Shown: in pieces, positions 1 to 11,585 of the stretch | How the letters are laid out: each line of letters opens with the position of its first letter | Position numbering within the stretch: the first letter of the stretch is position 1 | NCBI RefSeq assembly: GCF_000002595.2 | Contig: NC_057004.1 | Location: forward strand, 7,663,888-7,727,887 | Direction of reading: 5' to 3' | Length of the DNA stretch: 64,000 bases | From: Chlamydomonas reinhardtii | Lineage: Eukaryota; Chlorophyta; Chlorophyceae; Chlamydomonadales; Chlamydomonadaceae | Made by a program: the position numbers and the translations under genes | Notes under the pieces: model-generated | Told to the model about the DNA's origin: nothing | The model's database searches: none | The model's input: the letters and a program-made list of their open reading frames with translations, nothing else

Positions 1-283
1 TCCATCCGTTTCGGACCCGTTGGGACCGTTTTGCGGCCATGTGGGACCGGGCCCGTGCCGCATCCATCCTTGCCTGTCATGCGCCGCTCACCCACTGCAC
101 CCAATGCCCCCTGCCCTCCCGCACACACACCCCACGCACCGCTTGTTTCCGTTTCCCACATCCCGCTTTCAGTCAACACAATGCCCCCTGCTCCCCTCCG
201 TCATTCCTTCCTTCGGGCGGGCGGACTGCATTATCTTGCTTCCCCGTCACGCCACGTCACGCCACGCCACGTCACGCCCCCAC

Positions 284-1770
284 CTTGGCCTTGCAGTCCT
301 CCATGCGCTGCGCCAGGCTCTCCGCGCTGAAGCCGCCAAACACCACCGAGTGCACGGCGCCGATGCGCGCGCAGGCCAGCATGGCCAGCGGCAGCTCCAG
401 CAGCATGGGCATGTACACAGCCACCGCGTCGCCCTTCTTCACGCCCGCAGCCCGCAGCCAGTTGGCCTGTGGGCAGGGGGGGAGAGGCAGTGTGCGTGTG
501 TGTGTTGGATGTAGGGCGCGTGTGTGCAGGGTGTGCGTGTGGGAGATGCTGTGTAGTGGATGCGCAGTGGGAGACGCGGTGTGCGATACCCATGTGGTGC
601 ATCCAGCCGCCCTTGCCGCAGCAACCGCCCTCTCTCGCCTCCCCCTCTTTTCGCTAGCCCCTCTTCCCCGCCCTTCGCCTGCGGCTATCCCTGGTGCTCT
701 GTGCACTCCTCTTTCATGGCCATGGATACCTCCCGCCCCTGCTCCAAACCCACCCACTCAACCCTGCTCCCACCCATACCCGGCACGCACCAGCTTGCAG
801 ACCTCGTCCAGCGCCTCGGCGTACGTCATGCTCTTCTCGCGGCCCACGTCGTTGCCCTCCCAGATGAAGCACGTCTGGTCGCCGCGGCCAGCAAGCACGT
901 GCCTGTGTAGGGGGGCGCGTGCCGTGGGGTGTGTGTGAGAGAGAGGTGCGGTTGGTGCGGTAGGTACGGTTGGCTGGTGGGGTGGTATCGCCAACGCAAC
1001 TCAGGCCATGGGCGCATCAAAAATACGGCGTCGCCCGGAATGGCCAACACCCGCCGCCCTCACTTCTGCCCTCTGCTTCAACAAGACCGGGGCTTCCTCC
1101 AATGAGGTGCATCGGTGTTTTGCCATGCGTGTTTGGCCTTCGATATCCTTGCATACCTAGTCCGCATCCTTCATTCGATCCTGATTCTGATCTGCCTCTT
1201 CTCCCTCTCCCTCCTCCCCTACATCGTCTCCCCTCCTTCCCTCCAGCCTGTCCCTCCTGTGCCTCCTGTCCCTCCCCTCCCTCCTCTCCCTGCCCCCCAC
1301 CTGTCCAGGCAGTTGTAGGCGATGTTGGTGGTGGCGCCGCGGAACCACTCCACAGAGATGGGGCCGGCCCGCACGTCGAAGTTGTAGCGCATGTGGTCGC
1401 GCTCCCACTGCACACACGGAAGCAATGGAACACACACATGGACACACGGAGGTGGACCACGTGTCAGCAACAGGGTCCAAGCGGCCAGGTGTCCAGGGGT
1501 TGTCCGATAGTGACCGGGAGTAAGAACAGCAGGGAGCGCGTTGCTCGGGCCTGTGCATGCCAGCTGCGCCATCCGGACCTACCTCCCTGCACCAACCCGC
1601 AATCGCCCCCGTTTCTTCCTCCCGTTACCCTGCCCCGCAACCTCCCCTCCCCTCGCCACCCCCTGCCCCGCTCCCCCACCCCCCACCTTGGTCTCCCAGT
1701 GGAACTGCTCGGCGATCTCGGCCCAGAAGCCGGCCGGGTCCTCAATGGAGCGCTTGTAGAGGGCCTCGTA
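284..1770 (-). CDS. ACS: Acetyl-CoA synthetase, N-terminal half (gene runs off left edge)
   Basis: AMP-forming acetate-CoA ligase: acetate, ATP and CoA give acetyl-CoA through an acetyl-AMP intermediate. Four minus-strand exons join in phase: 1770-1687, 1407-1301, 902-791, 466-284 (162 codons). The first carries the family's leading segment ([16 protein letters not shown]). The second reads [16 protein letters not shown], the acetate-binding N-terminal block. The third begins HVLAGRGDQ and continues to FIWEGND. The fourth gives the AMP-binding fold with [20 protein letters not shown] and [16 protein letters not shown]. The adenylation core and C-terminal domain lie beyond base 1. Exons upstream of 1770, including the start codon and any targeting peptide, were not found, so compartment is unknown. 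The order and spacing of these blocks match eukaryotic and bacterial ACS closely; propionyl-CoA synthetase is the only realistic alternative. Confidence 0.9.
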
Positions 1771-3474
1771 CTGCGCAGGTTGATGCGGTGATAGGGGCGT
1801 ACAGGTGCGGAGGAGGAGGGCACTGGGTGAGTGAGGCTCGTCGGTGAGACGGGGGTAGTTCAATCGGAGGAGGGCAGGACTGGGTGAGTGAGGCTCGTAG
1901 GTGAGGTGGGGGTGCGGGTTGGGGCTGCTCCAGGCGTGCCCGGGGCGGCAGGTGGCATGGTGTGGTGTGTCGCACTGCTCCGGCAGCTCCGGCCGGGGTT
2001 CGTTTGCCGCAGTGGCACAGAGCGCAATGATGGTCACTGGGGCTACATGTGGGGATGCCGTACTGTGCATTTCATTTGAAAGAGTAAAAGGTGCTGTTGC
2101 CGGTGCTCGCGGGTACCCCGAGCAGGTCAGAGAGCTGTTGCTGTTGCTGGTGCTCGTGCGTGTCGTGTTGCGGCGTGTCATGCGGGCGGGCACGCAGCAG
2201 GCAAGGCGGGGTAGAAGGGCAGAGGAAGGCGGTCCTGCCCCCCATGACGCCGACGATGTAGCATGTCAAATCCCGGACTGGCATCCCCGATTGCGCCCCT
2301 GTGTCTGGGAGCGGCCTTCAGTTACAAGCCATGATTTGCGGCCCTGTGTCGCCTGCTGCACGTTGTTCCGTTTCGGCACCCACGCGGCCTGCAGGCCTGG
2401 CGCCGTGCCCGGGCCCCGGAACCCCCTCCGGACGCCGGCAGTCCCCCGCGGCCGCCGGGGAGGCGTCAAAGGGGGTCAACAAATTCAGTCCCAGGGGATA
2501 CGACCCCTACAGGTCAACAGGGGCCTCTCGCTGGTCCCGAGGCCGCACGCACGCACGCACGGCGGAGCACGCTGACAGGGCTCGGCGGCAAACTGACTGC
2601 TGGCCTGCGGAGTGGCCTACCCGTGTCGCAGCCGCTGAGTAGGGAACCCTTATTCACTCAAGTGACAAGGCGCGAATTCACCTGTTGCTTGTCCTGCACA
2701 AAGCTCGTGTTCAGCGTCGACGCGCTGACAGTCGTGGGCGCCTCGGGCGCGGCAACGCGGCAGGGCGCGCACTGCAAGCAGGGCGTCATAGCGCGAAGTC
2801 AGGCAATACCCAATTTGGCGACGCCAGGCCCCAAATGTCGCGCCGCTCGCACGGAATCGTCTTTTAGCGCTCCAGCGAACTCACCCGAGAGCTCCGCGGT
2901 GCATGGCGAAGCGACAGGCGAGGGGCGTGGGCGTTACCTGCGAAGGGCAAAGTGGTTCAGTCGCTTTCTTGCGCGGAACCGGCGTGCGCTGCACATTCCA
3001 CGCCTGCGCGAGCCCCAAACAACTCACCGCACACCCCACGCCGCTGCTGCTGTTGAGGGCTGAAAGACTTTGTTTGCATGGCGGCCGAGCTGCTCCAAAT
3101 ATCGAAAGAAGTTCGGGGAGTCGCGAGTGTTGCAGTCAGGTCTTTGCGGCCTCTAACGAGCGCGACGGTAGAGACTGTGTGAGCGACAAGGTCTCTACAC
3201 TTGTGTCAAGATCGGGTCGAATGTCAAGAGAGTAATGTCCGGGGCTTGTAATTTCGGGAATTACCCAACCACCAGTCGCAGCCTGTCGACGCCCCCGCGC
3301 CCGCCGCTTTGCACAATGTGTTCTGCATTCAGAATACATTACAATGCGACCAATTACGTCAGGGTCGCGGAGCCGGCACGGTTGCACGCCCTTCCTCCAC
3401 CCTCAGCACCCCACCACCCTCCCTCCTGACCTCCCTCCTCACCACATCACACCTCGCAACCCTTCCCTTGAACC
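1771..3474. other. Intergenic; probably 5' end of the acetyl-CoA synthetase gene
   Basis: No exon could be supported here. The stretch must hold the missing first exon(s), leader and promoter of the minus-strand acetyl-CoA synthetase gene, plus the 3' end of the next minus-strand gene at its right side. Short open frames on both strands look like composition effects. A minus-strand open stretch at 2072-2284 contains a Gln run and could be part of a targeting peptide, but it has no verifiable splice link to 1770. Confidence 0.4.
3339..3343 (-). terminator. Candidate poly(A) signal of the VIR3-like gene
   Basis: TGTAA on the minus strand, about 130 bases past the stop codon at 3475. TGTAA is the usual polyadenylation signal of volvocine algae. 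Assigned from position and motif only. Confidence 0.45.
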
Positions 3475-5645
3475 CTACACATCCGCGCAGCCCGCCAGCC
3501 GGCCCTCTATCAGCGCGATGCACTGCCCCACGCTGGCGCCGCGCCCCATGGCCGCCGCCAGCTCGGCGTGCAGCCGGGAGTGGCGGCGCAGCAGCTCGGC
3601 GGTGTTGAGCACCGCCCACCGAACCTCCGCGTCCGCCTTTTTCTGGGTGAACTGTGACGGGAAGCGGAAGGAAAAGGATGGGAAGGTGTATCAGTTGTGG
3701 TGATGAAATTCTCAAGGTGCTGTTTTGTGCAGATGCTTGCGTACTGGCGGCGAGGTAGCGTACCAAAAGCTACAAGCTTCGAAGAAATGGCAATCAGGAT
3801 GCCACAGCGCCCCAACCCTGCTGCGCAAAACACCGCCTTCCCACCTTCCCACCTCCCCAACCCCTCCCTCCCCCTCCTCCCCCCCGCCCCATGTCTCACC
3901 CCCAGCGCCCGGAACATGTCGTCCAGCTGTCGCACATCGCCCAGCCCGCCCTCCGCCACGCCGTACTGCAGGTACTCCGTCACCACACCCGCCAGCGCCA
4001 CACACGTGTAGCTGTAGTATTGGGTTTGGGGGGGGATGGGGGATTGGGTTGGGACATGAAGTTGGAGGAGGTTGATGAAGGCCCGCAGAAGAAGTAAGAT
4101 GTGGCTGGGAGGATTCGGACGTCGCGCGAAAAGTCGTACAGGGGCGGATGCAATGCAAAACACATTCACCCGCCCGACCCCAACCCACACTACGCCACGC
4201 CATGCCGCCCCAAGCCGCCTCACCGGTCCAGGCTGCTGGCCTTGAGCCGGCCCCCCGCCACCTCTGCCGCGAAGGCCGAGTCGCAGAACCGCGTGCCCGC
4301 CTGGATGTTGAGGGCGCGGTACCTGGCGTGGGGGGAGAGGGTGTGAGGGTGTGAGCGTGTTAGGCGAGTGAGGGTGTAAGGGGATGCGCGTGGGTGAAGG
4401 TGTAGGTGCTTACTATGGGGGGGGGGTGAGGAGGTGGGGTCGCGTTTCTAACTCCTAGGTGGGGTCGCGAGGCCCGGGTTGCAGGCGCATACTGCAGAAA
4501 GCGTTTGGTCGTGGCCACACCAGCCCGCCCCCCACCTGAGGAATGCGTCCAGCGAGCTGAGTGTGTAGGCTCGCGGCAACAGCCCAACCAGGTAGGCCAC
4601 CTTGGGGGGGGGGGGGAGTAGGGTGGCACGGACAGGGAGGAGCAGGGGCGGAGGGTTTCATGTTCAGGTTACGCGGCACGCAATGAGGTGGCGGCGGGCG
4701 TAGGGGGGAGAGTTCGCAGGTCTCTCTGGGTCCCGGTTGACTGGGGCTTGGCGTTGACTGCCTGCCACCATCGCCTCCCCTCCCCTCCCCTCCCCTCCCC
4801 TCCCCTCCCCTCCCCTCCCCTCCCCTCCCCTACCTTCCCCTCCCCTCCCCTCCCCTCCNNNNNNNNNNNNNNNNNNNNNNNNNNNNNNNNNNNNNNNNNN
4901 NNNNNNNNNNNNNNNNNNNNNNNNNNNNNNNNNNNNNNNNNNNNNNNNNNNNNNNNNNCTGAGCAGCTTCTCCGGCTCAATGCGGTTCAGCCGCAGCTCC
5001 TCCAGTGTGTAGTTGCGCTTGGGCACCGCCCGCGCCGACCCGTAGCCGCGCAGCAGGCCCAGCTCCGCGCCCCGCGCCGCCAGCGCCACCGCCGCCGCCT
5101 CCGCCTGCCGGCTGGCCGCCGCGCCCGGCTCGCCGCCGCCCTCCTCCCCGCTGGCGGCGGCCGCCAGCAACCTGTCCAGCTCCGTGACTAGGGACGGAAG
5201 GTCGGCTGGGTCGGGGACTGGAGGGGTGCTGGAGGTGGCGGGCGATGTGGGTCGGGTTGTTGTGGCGGCTGGTGGCGTGGGCAGTACGGCGTCCAGGAGG
5301 GAGGCGGTGGCGGCGGGGTCGTAGGTGGAGGTGGCCGGAGCGGGGCTGCTGGTGGTGCTGGTGCTGGTGCTGGCAGGACCGGGCGTCTGCGGGATTCAGG
5401 GAGATCGCAGGAATTGTCGTTGTGAATCAGGAGGCGCGGGTTGCACTTGGTAGGTGGCAGGAGGTGACGGCAGTGGGGAGTGGGCGCGCGCCAGAAAGGG
5501 GAGACCGCACCTCCGGCGTGGAGGCCACAGTCGTGCGCTGCCTGGGCCGAGTGGCTGGCAGCACCTGTGACCAGCTCCACTGCACGCCCCTCCACGCGCT
5601 CTTGTGGGCGCGAAGCTCTCCGTGGCCGCATTTAAGAGTCTTCAT
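3475..5645 (-). CDS. Plastid M41-like metalloprotease-family protein (VIR3/stress-regulated-protein type), interrupted by a gap
   Basis: Exons: 5645-5511, 5386-4959 (runs into the gap), then 4600-4536, 4322-4224, 4011-3900, 3651-3475. The N-terminus (MKTLKCGHGELRAHK) and a Pro/Ser/Thr linker look like a plastid transit region. Then come RNYTLEELRLNRIEPEKLL, VAYLVGLLPRAYTLSSLDAF, LNIQAGTRFCDSAF, CVALAGVVTEYLQYG, GGLGDVRQLD, and FTQKKADAEVRWAVLNTAEL with a C-terminal helical tail. From memory these blocks follow, in order, plant plastid proteins of the VIR3 (VIRESCENT3) group, relatives of FtsH-type M41 peptidases needed for early chloroplast development. In that family a HEAGH zinc site sits just before the VAYLVG block. 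Here that part falls in the 100-N gap or in unread sequence beside it, so catalytic competence cannot be judged. The acceptor of the exon at 4600 is AAG rather than CAG. Family assignment is good; the function is inferred. Confidence 0.75.
4769..4858. repeat. (CCCCT)n microsatellite
   Basis: About 18 near-perfect CCCCT units (one unit is changed to CCCTA) lie inside an intron of the VIR3-like gene and end exactly at the assembly gap. The minus (sense) strand is a GGGGA ladder able to form G-quadruplexes, which plausibly caused the gap. Confidence 0.9.
4859..4958. other. Assembly gap (100 N)
   Basis: A run of exactly 100 N, probably a placeholder length. It interrupts the VIR3-like gene where, by family comparison, the HEAGH-bearing segment should be, so the real missing sequence is probably longer than 100 bases. 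Confidence 0.95.
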
Positions 5646-6355
5646 GCTAACTAGCTAGAAGCGGCACAGCGCCGGTCACGCAGCGATGCGCGCTGCGAAT
5701 CAAGCAAACAACTGAACTGAGAAGGGCTTCGCTGGAACGAGTCAAGGCACAAGTAGGCTAAGCACGTTCACTTCTGCTCACTTGTGCAGTATCTGCCAGT
5801 TTGTCGGTATGTTTGCAGCGACAGCGCGGTCCAGGAGTGGAGACTGAAGCTCTGCAATCACTCAATCAGCTGTCCAACATGTCCTTTCCATTGCAAGTTT
5901 AGTTGCCCTTTATCGCATAACTCTTGCCTACGTATTCTTACATCTTTGGACAATAGTTTGACAGCCTTGCCGCTGAAATTGGCCAGTTTGGGTTCTCGTT
6001 CTTGCTCTGACCGCCGGCTTACGTCGTGTGCTATTGCATATATCAAACAATACAAGTCACAAGCTTTGTAAACAAGGGCGCTCCTCAACGCGGACGGCGG
6101 GCGTAGGCGCAGCAGCACAGCAGCATCTGGAAACTCAGCGTGGGCGGGGCGTCGCTGCGGGGTGCACATTCCAGCAGAACCACCGCTTAGCTCACTAGCA
6201 CAACAAAGGTAACTAGCGGGATATTGCGGGGTTGCGGGCGCCCAACTCTCCCGCCACTGGCCCCCACAGCACCCCACCCGCTGACGCCCCCCGCCCTCCT
6301 CCGCTCCTCCCCTCTTTCTCCCTGTCCAACCCCTCCCGCCCCACGTCCCCTGCAG
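5646..6355. promoter_or_regulatory. Shared upstream region of a divergent pair, with a 5'UTR intron of DIM1
   Basis: About 710 bases separate the start codons of the minus-strand VIR3-like gene and the plus-strand DIM1 gene. CAACAAAG followed by GTAACT at 6209 looks like a donor, and CCCTGCAG abuts the DIM1 ATG at 6356, so a 5'UTR intron of 147 bases (6209-6355) is likely. The middle (about 5760-6070) is markedly AT-richer than its surroundings. No clear TATA box was identified. Confidence 0.5.
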
Positions 6356-7822
6356 ATGTCGTACCTGCTGCCCCACTTGCGCAGCGGCTATGCGGTGGAT
6401 CAGGCCATCCTGGCGGAGGAGGACCGTGTGGTCATCATCCGCTTCGGGCACGACTGGGAGCCCAACTGCATGCAGGTGCGCGCGGACCGCGGTGCGGGGG
6501 GTGGAGGTCAGGAGGAAGAGGGAGCGTGACGGCCAGGGAATGGTCTTGTACGTGTGGGGTGGGTGGATGGGTGGGTGGGTGGGTGGGGCGCCGTGCCTAT
6601 GCAGTGTCTATGTATCTCTGGATAATGTGCCTGCAAATGTTGGCGCAGACGTCCGGCTCAATCAGGATCAGGCATGTTTCCACGCCCCCCTTCGTCTCCT
6701 TCCCCCCTGCCCACCACCACCATCACCAGATGGACGAGGTGCTGGCTGGCGTGGCGGACCAGATCAAGAACTTCGCGTGCACCTATCTGGTGGACATCTC
6801 CGAGGTGCCCGACTTCAACACCATGTACGAGCTGTACGACCCGTGCACCATCATGTTCTTCTTCAGGTGCGAGCAGGAGAGAGTGATGGCGCGGGGGGAG
6901 GGGGAGGGGGAAGATGGTGGGGACTACGAAAGCCTCAAAACCACCCCTAAGCGCAGTGCGCTGCGCTGTGGGGAGAAGGAAGGGGGTGGGCGGCGGAGTG
7001 GGGCGTGGGGCAGTCACGCCTGTTGGTTGAACTTAGCGTAAGCGACGTAAGGGAACAGCGCTGACCCGGTGGGGCCGATTACTCCCCGTCGTTAGGCTTA
7101 GGTATATGAGTGCTTATCGTACAGACTAGCACCCGTCAACACTGATCCTGAAGCTAGCAGGGCGGAGAGGGGAAGGACCGGAGGGAGGGGGACTGGGGGG
7201 AGGGCCAGTGGTGTATGGCTGCTAATTGCGCGGTATGTTGGGGACGAAGTGGAGCGGGGATGTAGAGGTGTGGCGGGGAAGAGCAGGGGCGGGGAAGGGC
7301 GGGAACGGGGAAACGCAGGGGCTGGGAAGAGCAGGTGAAGCCACGAGACCGAATGGCCTAGGGCCTGCAGCGGCTCAACCCTGTGTCGTTTGGGCACAAG
7401 CCGGCCACACGGTGTGGCTGCCGTGTTCGGAGGATGCTGGGCGTAAGGAGCTAGCGGCATGGACTCCAACCATGTGCAGCTGCGGTTGGACCGGTACTCG
7501 GATCCTGCGTGCCTGCCCCGGGCTGTCTCTGCCCGTTGCCCAGCGGCACATTGCTGTGTGTGTGTGTGTGTGGGGGGGGGGGGGGGATGGGTGGGTGCCA
7601 CCTGTTGCATCACTGACACACCGCTTCCCACCTCACCTTGCGCGCGACAGGAATAAGCACATTATGATTGATCTGGGCACGGGTAACAACAACAAGATCA
7701 ACTGGCCCATGACAGACAAGCAAGAGTTCATCGACATTGTGGAGGTGGTGTACCGCGGCGCGCGTAAGGGGCGAGGTCTGGTCGTGTCGCCAAAGGACTA
7801 CTCGACCAAGTACCGCTACTGA
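6356..7822 (+). CDS. DIM1: U5 snRNP thioredoxin-fold protein DIM1/Dib1 (TXNL4A)
   Basis: Core spliceosome protein of the U4/U6.U5 tri-snRNP, also called U5-15kD, required for pre-mRNA splicing in the nucleus. Three exons, 6356-6475, 6730-6866 and 7651-7822, give exactly 142 residues, the length conserved across eukaryotes. The protein starts MSYLLPHLRSGYAVDQAIL. It has the thioredoxin-like strand VVIIRFGHDWEPNCM, in which the redox CxxC is absent as in all DIM1 proteins. It continues with VDISEVPDFNTMYELYDPC and ends with the signature IDLGTGNNNKINWP and KDYSTKYRY. The Arg codon after FFF is split across intron 2. Nothing is missing. The ATG directly follows a CAG acceptor, indicating an intron in the 5'UTR. 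Intron 1 contains a GGGT ladder and intron 2 a G-run. Confidence 0.97.
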
Positions 7823-8829
7823 GGCAGAGACGGCCCGTGGCGGGCGGCGGGGCGCCTCGCACGGTGCGAGGGTTTGGGTTGCGGCAGCGGGTGGCGGGCG
7901 GTCAGGTGCCTGGCGCGGTATGCGGTCGATTTGCGGTGCGGTATAGACAGGGCTATGGGTTGTGGATTTGCTTTGGCGCAGGACGGAGCAGTTTTGGTGT
8001 GATGTGAGTCATACTATGTGTGAGCCCGGGCACAGGCTACCAGCAGAGAAAGGGGCAGGATGGGGGAGTGGCAGACGTGGAAAGGCGGGGCGGTTAGTCT
8101 GAGTGGTGCGATGACTGGGCACTCCAACTTTGTCCAAAGTGCAGGCCGGCTTGTAACCCGGTAAGGTATTGCAATTTCCGTTCGATTGGGAGCTGCATGA
8201 ACGGCAACGCGTTGCGGCGTTGGGGGCGACGACATGCACATGCCGCAAGGCAAGGTTTCGAAGCCCGGAACAGGAGCCCAGTGTCACATAACAAGTAATA
8301 TCTACGCGTGCTCAATGCTACTTCGTGTGCGTGGTGTCTGTGGCGCTGAGCGTCTGTAACTTACTCCAAGCAGCGCGCAGGGTGGACAAACCTCAGCATT
8401 ATTATGCGCGAGGTTATGTTTTAAACTCAGAACCACAGTGGGATGGCGCAATGATGCGCGGGAGTACCTGTTTCTGCATGCACCATGCAGGAGCCCGCTC
8501 TGCTCCGCCCGCGTGAGGGACTAGCACAGACATAATACAAATTCAGTAGTCAAACCCCGCGTAGGTAGACTCACCTGGACAGTACTCACGACCTAGAAGC
8601 GAGACTTGACGTCGACGATCGCTACGCTCTGTGTTCGTCGCGGGGGTTTGTCTTAGCCCTTGCCAGTTGACGCCCCCAGACCTGGTGTGCTTACAGTGAA
8701 GCACAGCAGCGGTGGGGAGTGCTGGCTAGGTGGAGCTAGGCGTAGAGGGCCAGCGGACAGAGAATGAGGAACTGAGACTCCCGACGCGAGACCAAAGGCA
8801 GAAAAGCGCGTGATCTAGTATTATCAGCC
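7823..8829. other. DIM1 3' region and PP2A B55 upstream region
   Basis: No coding sequence recognised. The left part is the likely DIM1 3'UTR, ending near the TGTAA at 8152. The right part, up to 8829, should contain the promoter and leader of the B55 gene. Short open frames here have no coding character. Confidence 0.5.
8152..8156 (+). terminator. Candidate poly(A) signal of DIM1
   Basis: TGTAA on the plus strand about 330 bases after the DIM1 stop, the first such motif seen downstream. Motif and position only. Confidence 0.45.
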
Positions 8830-11585
8830 ATGGCGTCCTCTTCAACCTCGGAGTGGCAGTTCCTGCAATGCTTCGGCGAGCGGACGCCTGGCGAGGACAT
8901 CCAGGAGGGTAAGGCCTCTCAGTTGCGGCAAGGCCCGCAAGCAGCACCACGCTGCGCTACCGGGACTTCTTATGGCTGCATTAGAGTAGGCGGGCATGCG
9001 GATTAACGGCACATGCGCTCTCCTTTGCAGCCGACATCATCTCGGCCGTGGAGTTCGACTATGATGGCCTGCACCTGGCTACCGGCGACCGGGGAGGCCG
9101 TGTGGTGCTATTTGAGCGAGTCAACCCGCATGTGGTGGGTCGGGACGGGGTTTGGGTGCTGCAGGCGGCCGCACATGCGTGTTGCTCCGTTGCTGAGTCT
9201 CGCCACTGCGCCTCACAGCGCGGGCCGGGCATGGACCAGCGGGCTCCTCCGCCTCTGCCACGTGGAGCATCGTTTGAGTATCGGTACATGACGGAGTTCC
9301 AGTCGCACGAGCCGGAGTTCGACTACCTTAAATCGCTGGAAATTGAGGAGAAAATCAACAAGGTCCGGTGGTGCCGGAGCTCAAACAACACGCGGATGCT
9401 GTTGTCCACCAACGACAAGACCGTGAAGCTATGGAAGGTGAGGTTTGGGTTCGGTCTGGGCTGGCCCGCATGCGCATTGCTCACGTTCGCTGGGGTTTGC
9501 GTGCAGGTCTACGAGAAGAAGGTGTCATGCCTGTCGAACTTCAACTTGGAAGGCCGGAACAACGGTGGCACGGCCAACTCGCCCCGGCCCAACGCGCTGG
9601 CGAACAGCCCGGTCTCGCTGCGCCTGACGCAGCCGCTGCGCCTGCCCCGGGTGCGTTCTGGCGCGCGCCACTCCAGTCTCGAGCCGGCCTGACCGCGGTT
9701 TTACATTTGCAGGTGACCAGCACGGAGGTGCTCCTAGCGGCTCGCTGCAAGCGCGTGTTCGCGAACGCGCACACATACCACATCAACTCGATCTCCGTGA
9801 ACAGCGACCAGCAGACGTTCCTGTCGGCAGACGACTTGAGAATCAACCTGTGGAACCTGGAGATTACTGAGCAGAGCTTCAACATCGTGGACATCAAGCC
9901 GGCGAACATGGAGGACCTGACGGAGGTGCGCATGTCGCCCGCCAGCTTGCGTTTTGTGCTCTATGATCCGCGGGGAAGGGGGGCTTTGCAATTAGCGTTA
10001 TGGTTTCTAGCAGCTCCAATGTCGCGGGGAGGGGTGGCAAGCGGGAGTGCCGTCAGGCTGCCGGGACGGCACGCCGCGGCGCCCGCCACTTGCAGAAGAC
10101 GAGCCCCGCCTCAGCCGCAACCCCTATTTCAGCAGCGGGGGTATTCAGACCACTACTGGGTATTGTACTCGGACGGACGGAGGAAACGAGCTCTATGTGC
10201 ATGTCCTGCGCAGGTCATCACCTCGGCGGAGTTCCACCCGCAGCACTGCAACGTTTTCGCCTACAGCAGCAGCAAGGGATGCATTCGGCTGGCGGACATG
10301 CGCAACGCGGCGCTGTGCGACCGGCACTCGAAAGCGTTTGAGGAGCAGGAGTCCCAGGTGCGCCGCCGCAGGGGGACGCAGCCTGGCAGGGCAAGGCAGC
10401 GCGGGCGCTGTTGGGCGCTGGTCCACCGGGATGCCGGCGTGGGTATGCTGGGCCCTTGTGGGAACCCAGTGCGCATGCCTGGGGAGCATGGCTGGACATG
10501 CCACCTGTCAGTGGCTGGCCCATGTCGGGACACAATCGTTTTCACGCACGCAACCCTACACTTCGAATGCACAGGCGAACAAGTCGTTCTTCTCGGAGAT
10601 CATCGCCAGCATCAGCGACATCACATTCAGCCGGGATGGGCGATACATCCTGAGCAGGGACTACATGACGTTGAAGCTGTGGGACCTGGCGAAGGAGAAC
10701 GCGCCCGTTGCCACCTACAACGTGCACGAGCACCTGCGCGCGCGGGTAAGGGCGGCGGCTGGGGTGGTATGCACACTGGGTGCCATGCGCAAGTGCGCCG
10801 GAGAATTGAACCAGCACAAGGAGGGTTCGGAGCGTCGTCGGGGAGCGAGGGTTTCGGCTGCAGCCGGGCAGCAGAGCATCTTGAACAAGCCTTACTAGCT
10901 GTGGCGTGTGATCAATACGTGGACTTTGGTTGGTGATGGCGTTGACCTGTCACCGCCGGTTTTGCTCTCGCGCAGTTGTGCGACCTGTATGAGAACGACT
11001 CGATCTTCGATAAGTTCGACTGCTGCATGAGCGGCCGCGGCGACGCGATCGCGACTGGCTCGTACAACAACCTGTTCCGTGTGTTCGGCGCCTGGAACGG
11101 CGCGGACCTGACGCTTGAAGCGTCGCGCGACCCGATGCGGAAGCGCCTGCAGCAGCCGGCCAAGGTGGGTGGTCATTCATGCAACGGGCTGCGTTCCGTG
11201 AAGAGCATGTGCCGAAAGCGAGCGCTTTACGCCTGAGTTTGGGATAGGCGTGTCCTTGTTGTTGCTATGGAAGGCGACTGACTACGTTGAAGTATGGGAA
11301 GGCGACATACAAAGGGTTGTGCGGCCTGGTGTGTCGTGTCGCCCTCCTCTCCCTACCACCATGGCTAACTGGCATGCCCTGTTTCCCTCTGCCGCACCTC
11401 GGTACCTGCAGACAAACCGGTTCGCCATCCGCAACAAGAACGGGCCCAGCAAGGGGGGGCGGGCAAACGAGCAGTCGGAGTCGGGCACGGACTACGCCTC
11501 CAAGCTGCTGCACCTGGCGTGGCACCCGGAGGCCAACGTGGTGGCGGCGGCCGCGTCCAACTCGCTCTACATGTACTGCGCGTAA
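8830..11585 (+). CDS. Protein phosphatase 2A regulatory subunit B55 (PR55/B)
   Basis: WD40-propeller B subunit that targets the PP2A A-C core to its substrates. Nine exons: 8830-8908, 9031-9134, 9219-9437, 9507-9650, 9713-9925, 10214-10357, 10575-10745, 10976-11164, 11412-11585, giving 478 residues with all phases consistent. Blade motifs are clear: [145 protein letters not shown] and [20 protein letters not shown]. The B55 hallmarks [13 protein letters not shown] and [12 protein letters not shown] rule out other WD40 families. Relative to most B55 proteins there is a small Asn/Ser/Arg-rich insert near residues 150-180 and a basic segment before the last blade. The donor of exon 2 is ambiguous by one codon (9131 or 9134). 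Confidence 0.96.

Noticed and set aside
8230-8300. tRNA-like TTCGAA near 8256
   Set aside because: No acceptor or anticodon stem can be folded around it.
9926-10213. Open read-through of the intron between B55 exons 5 and 6
   Set aside because: The frame is open by chance, but B55 proteins pass directly from the NMEDLTE block to VITSAEFHP; clear GTGCGC donor and CAG acceptor.
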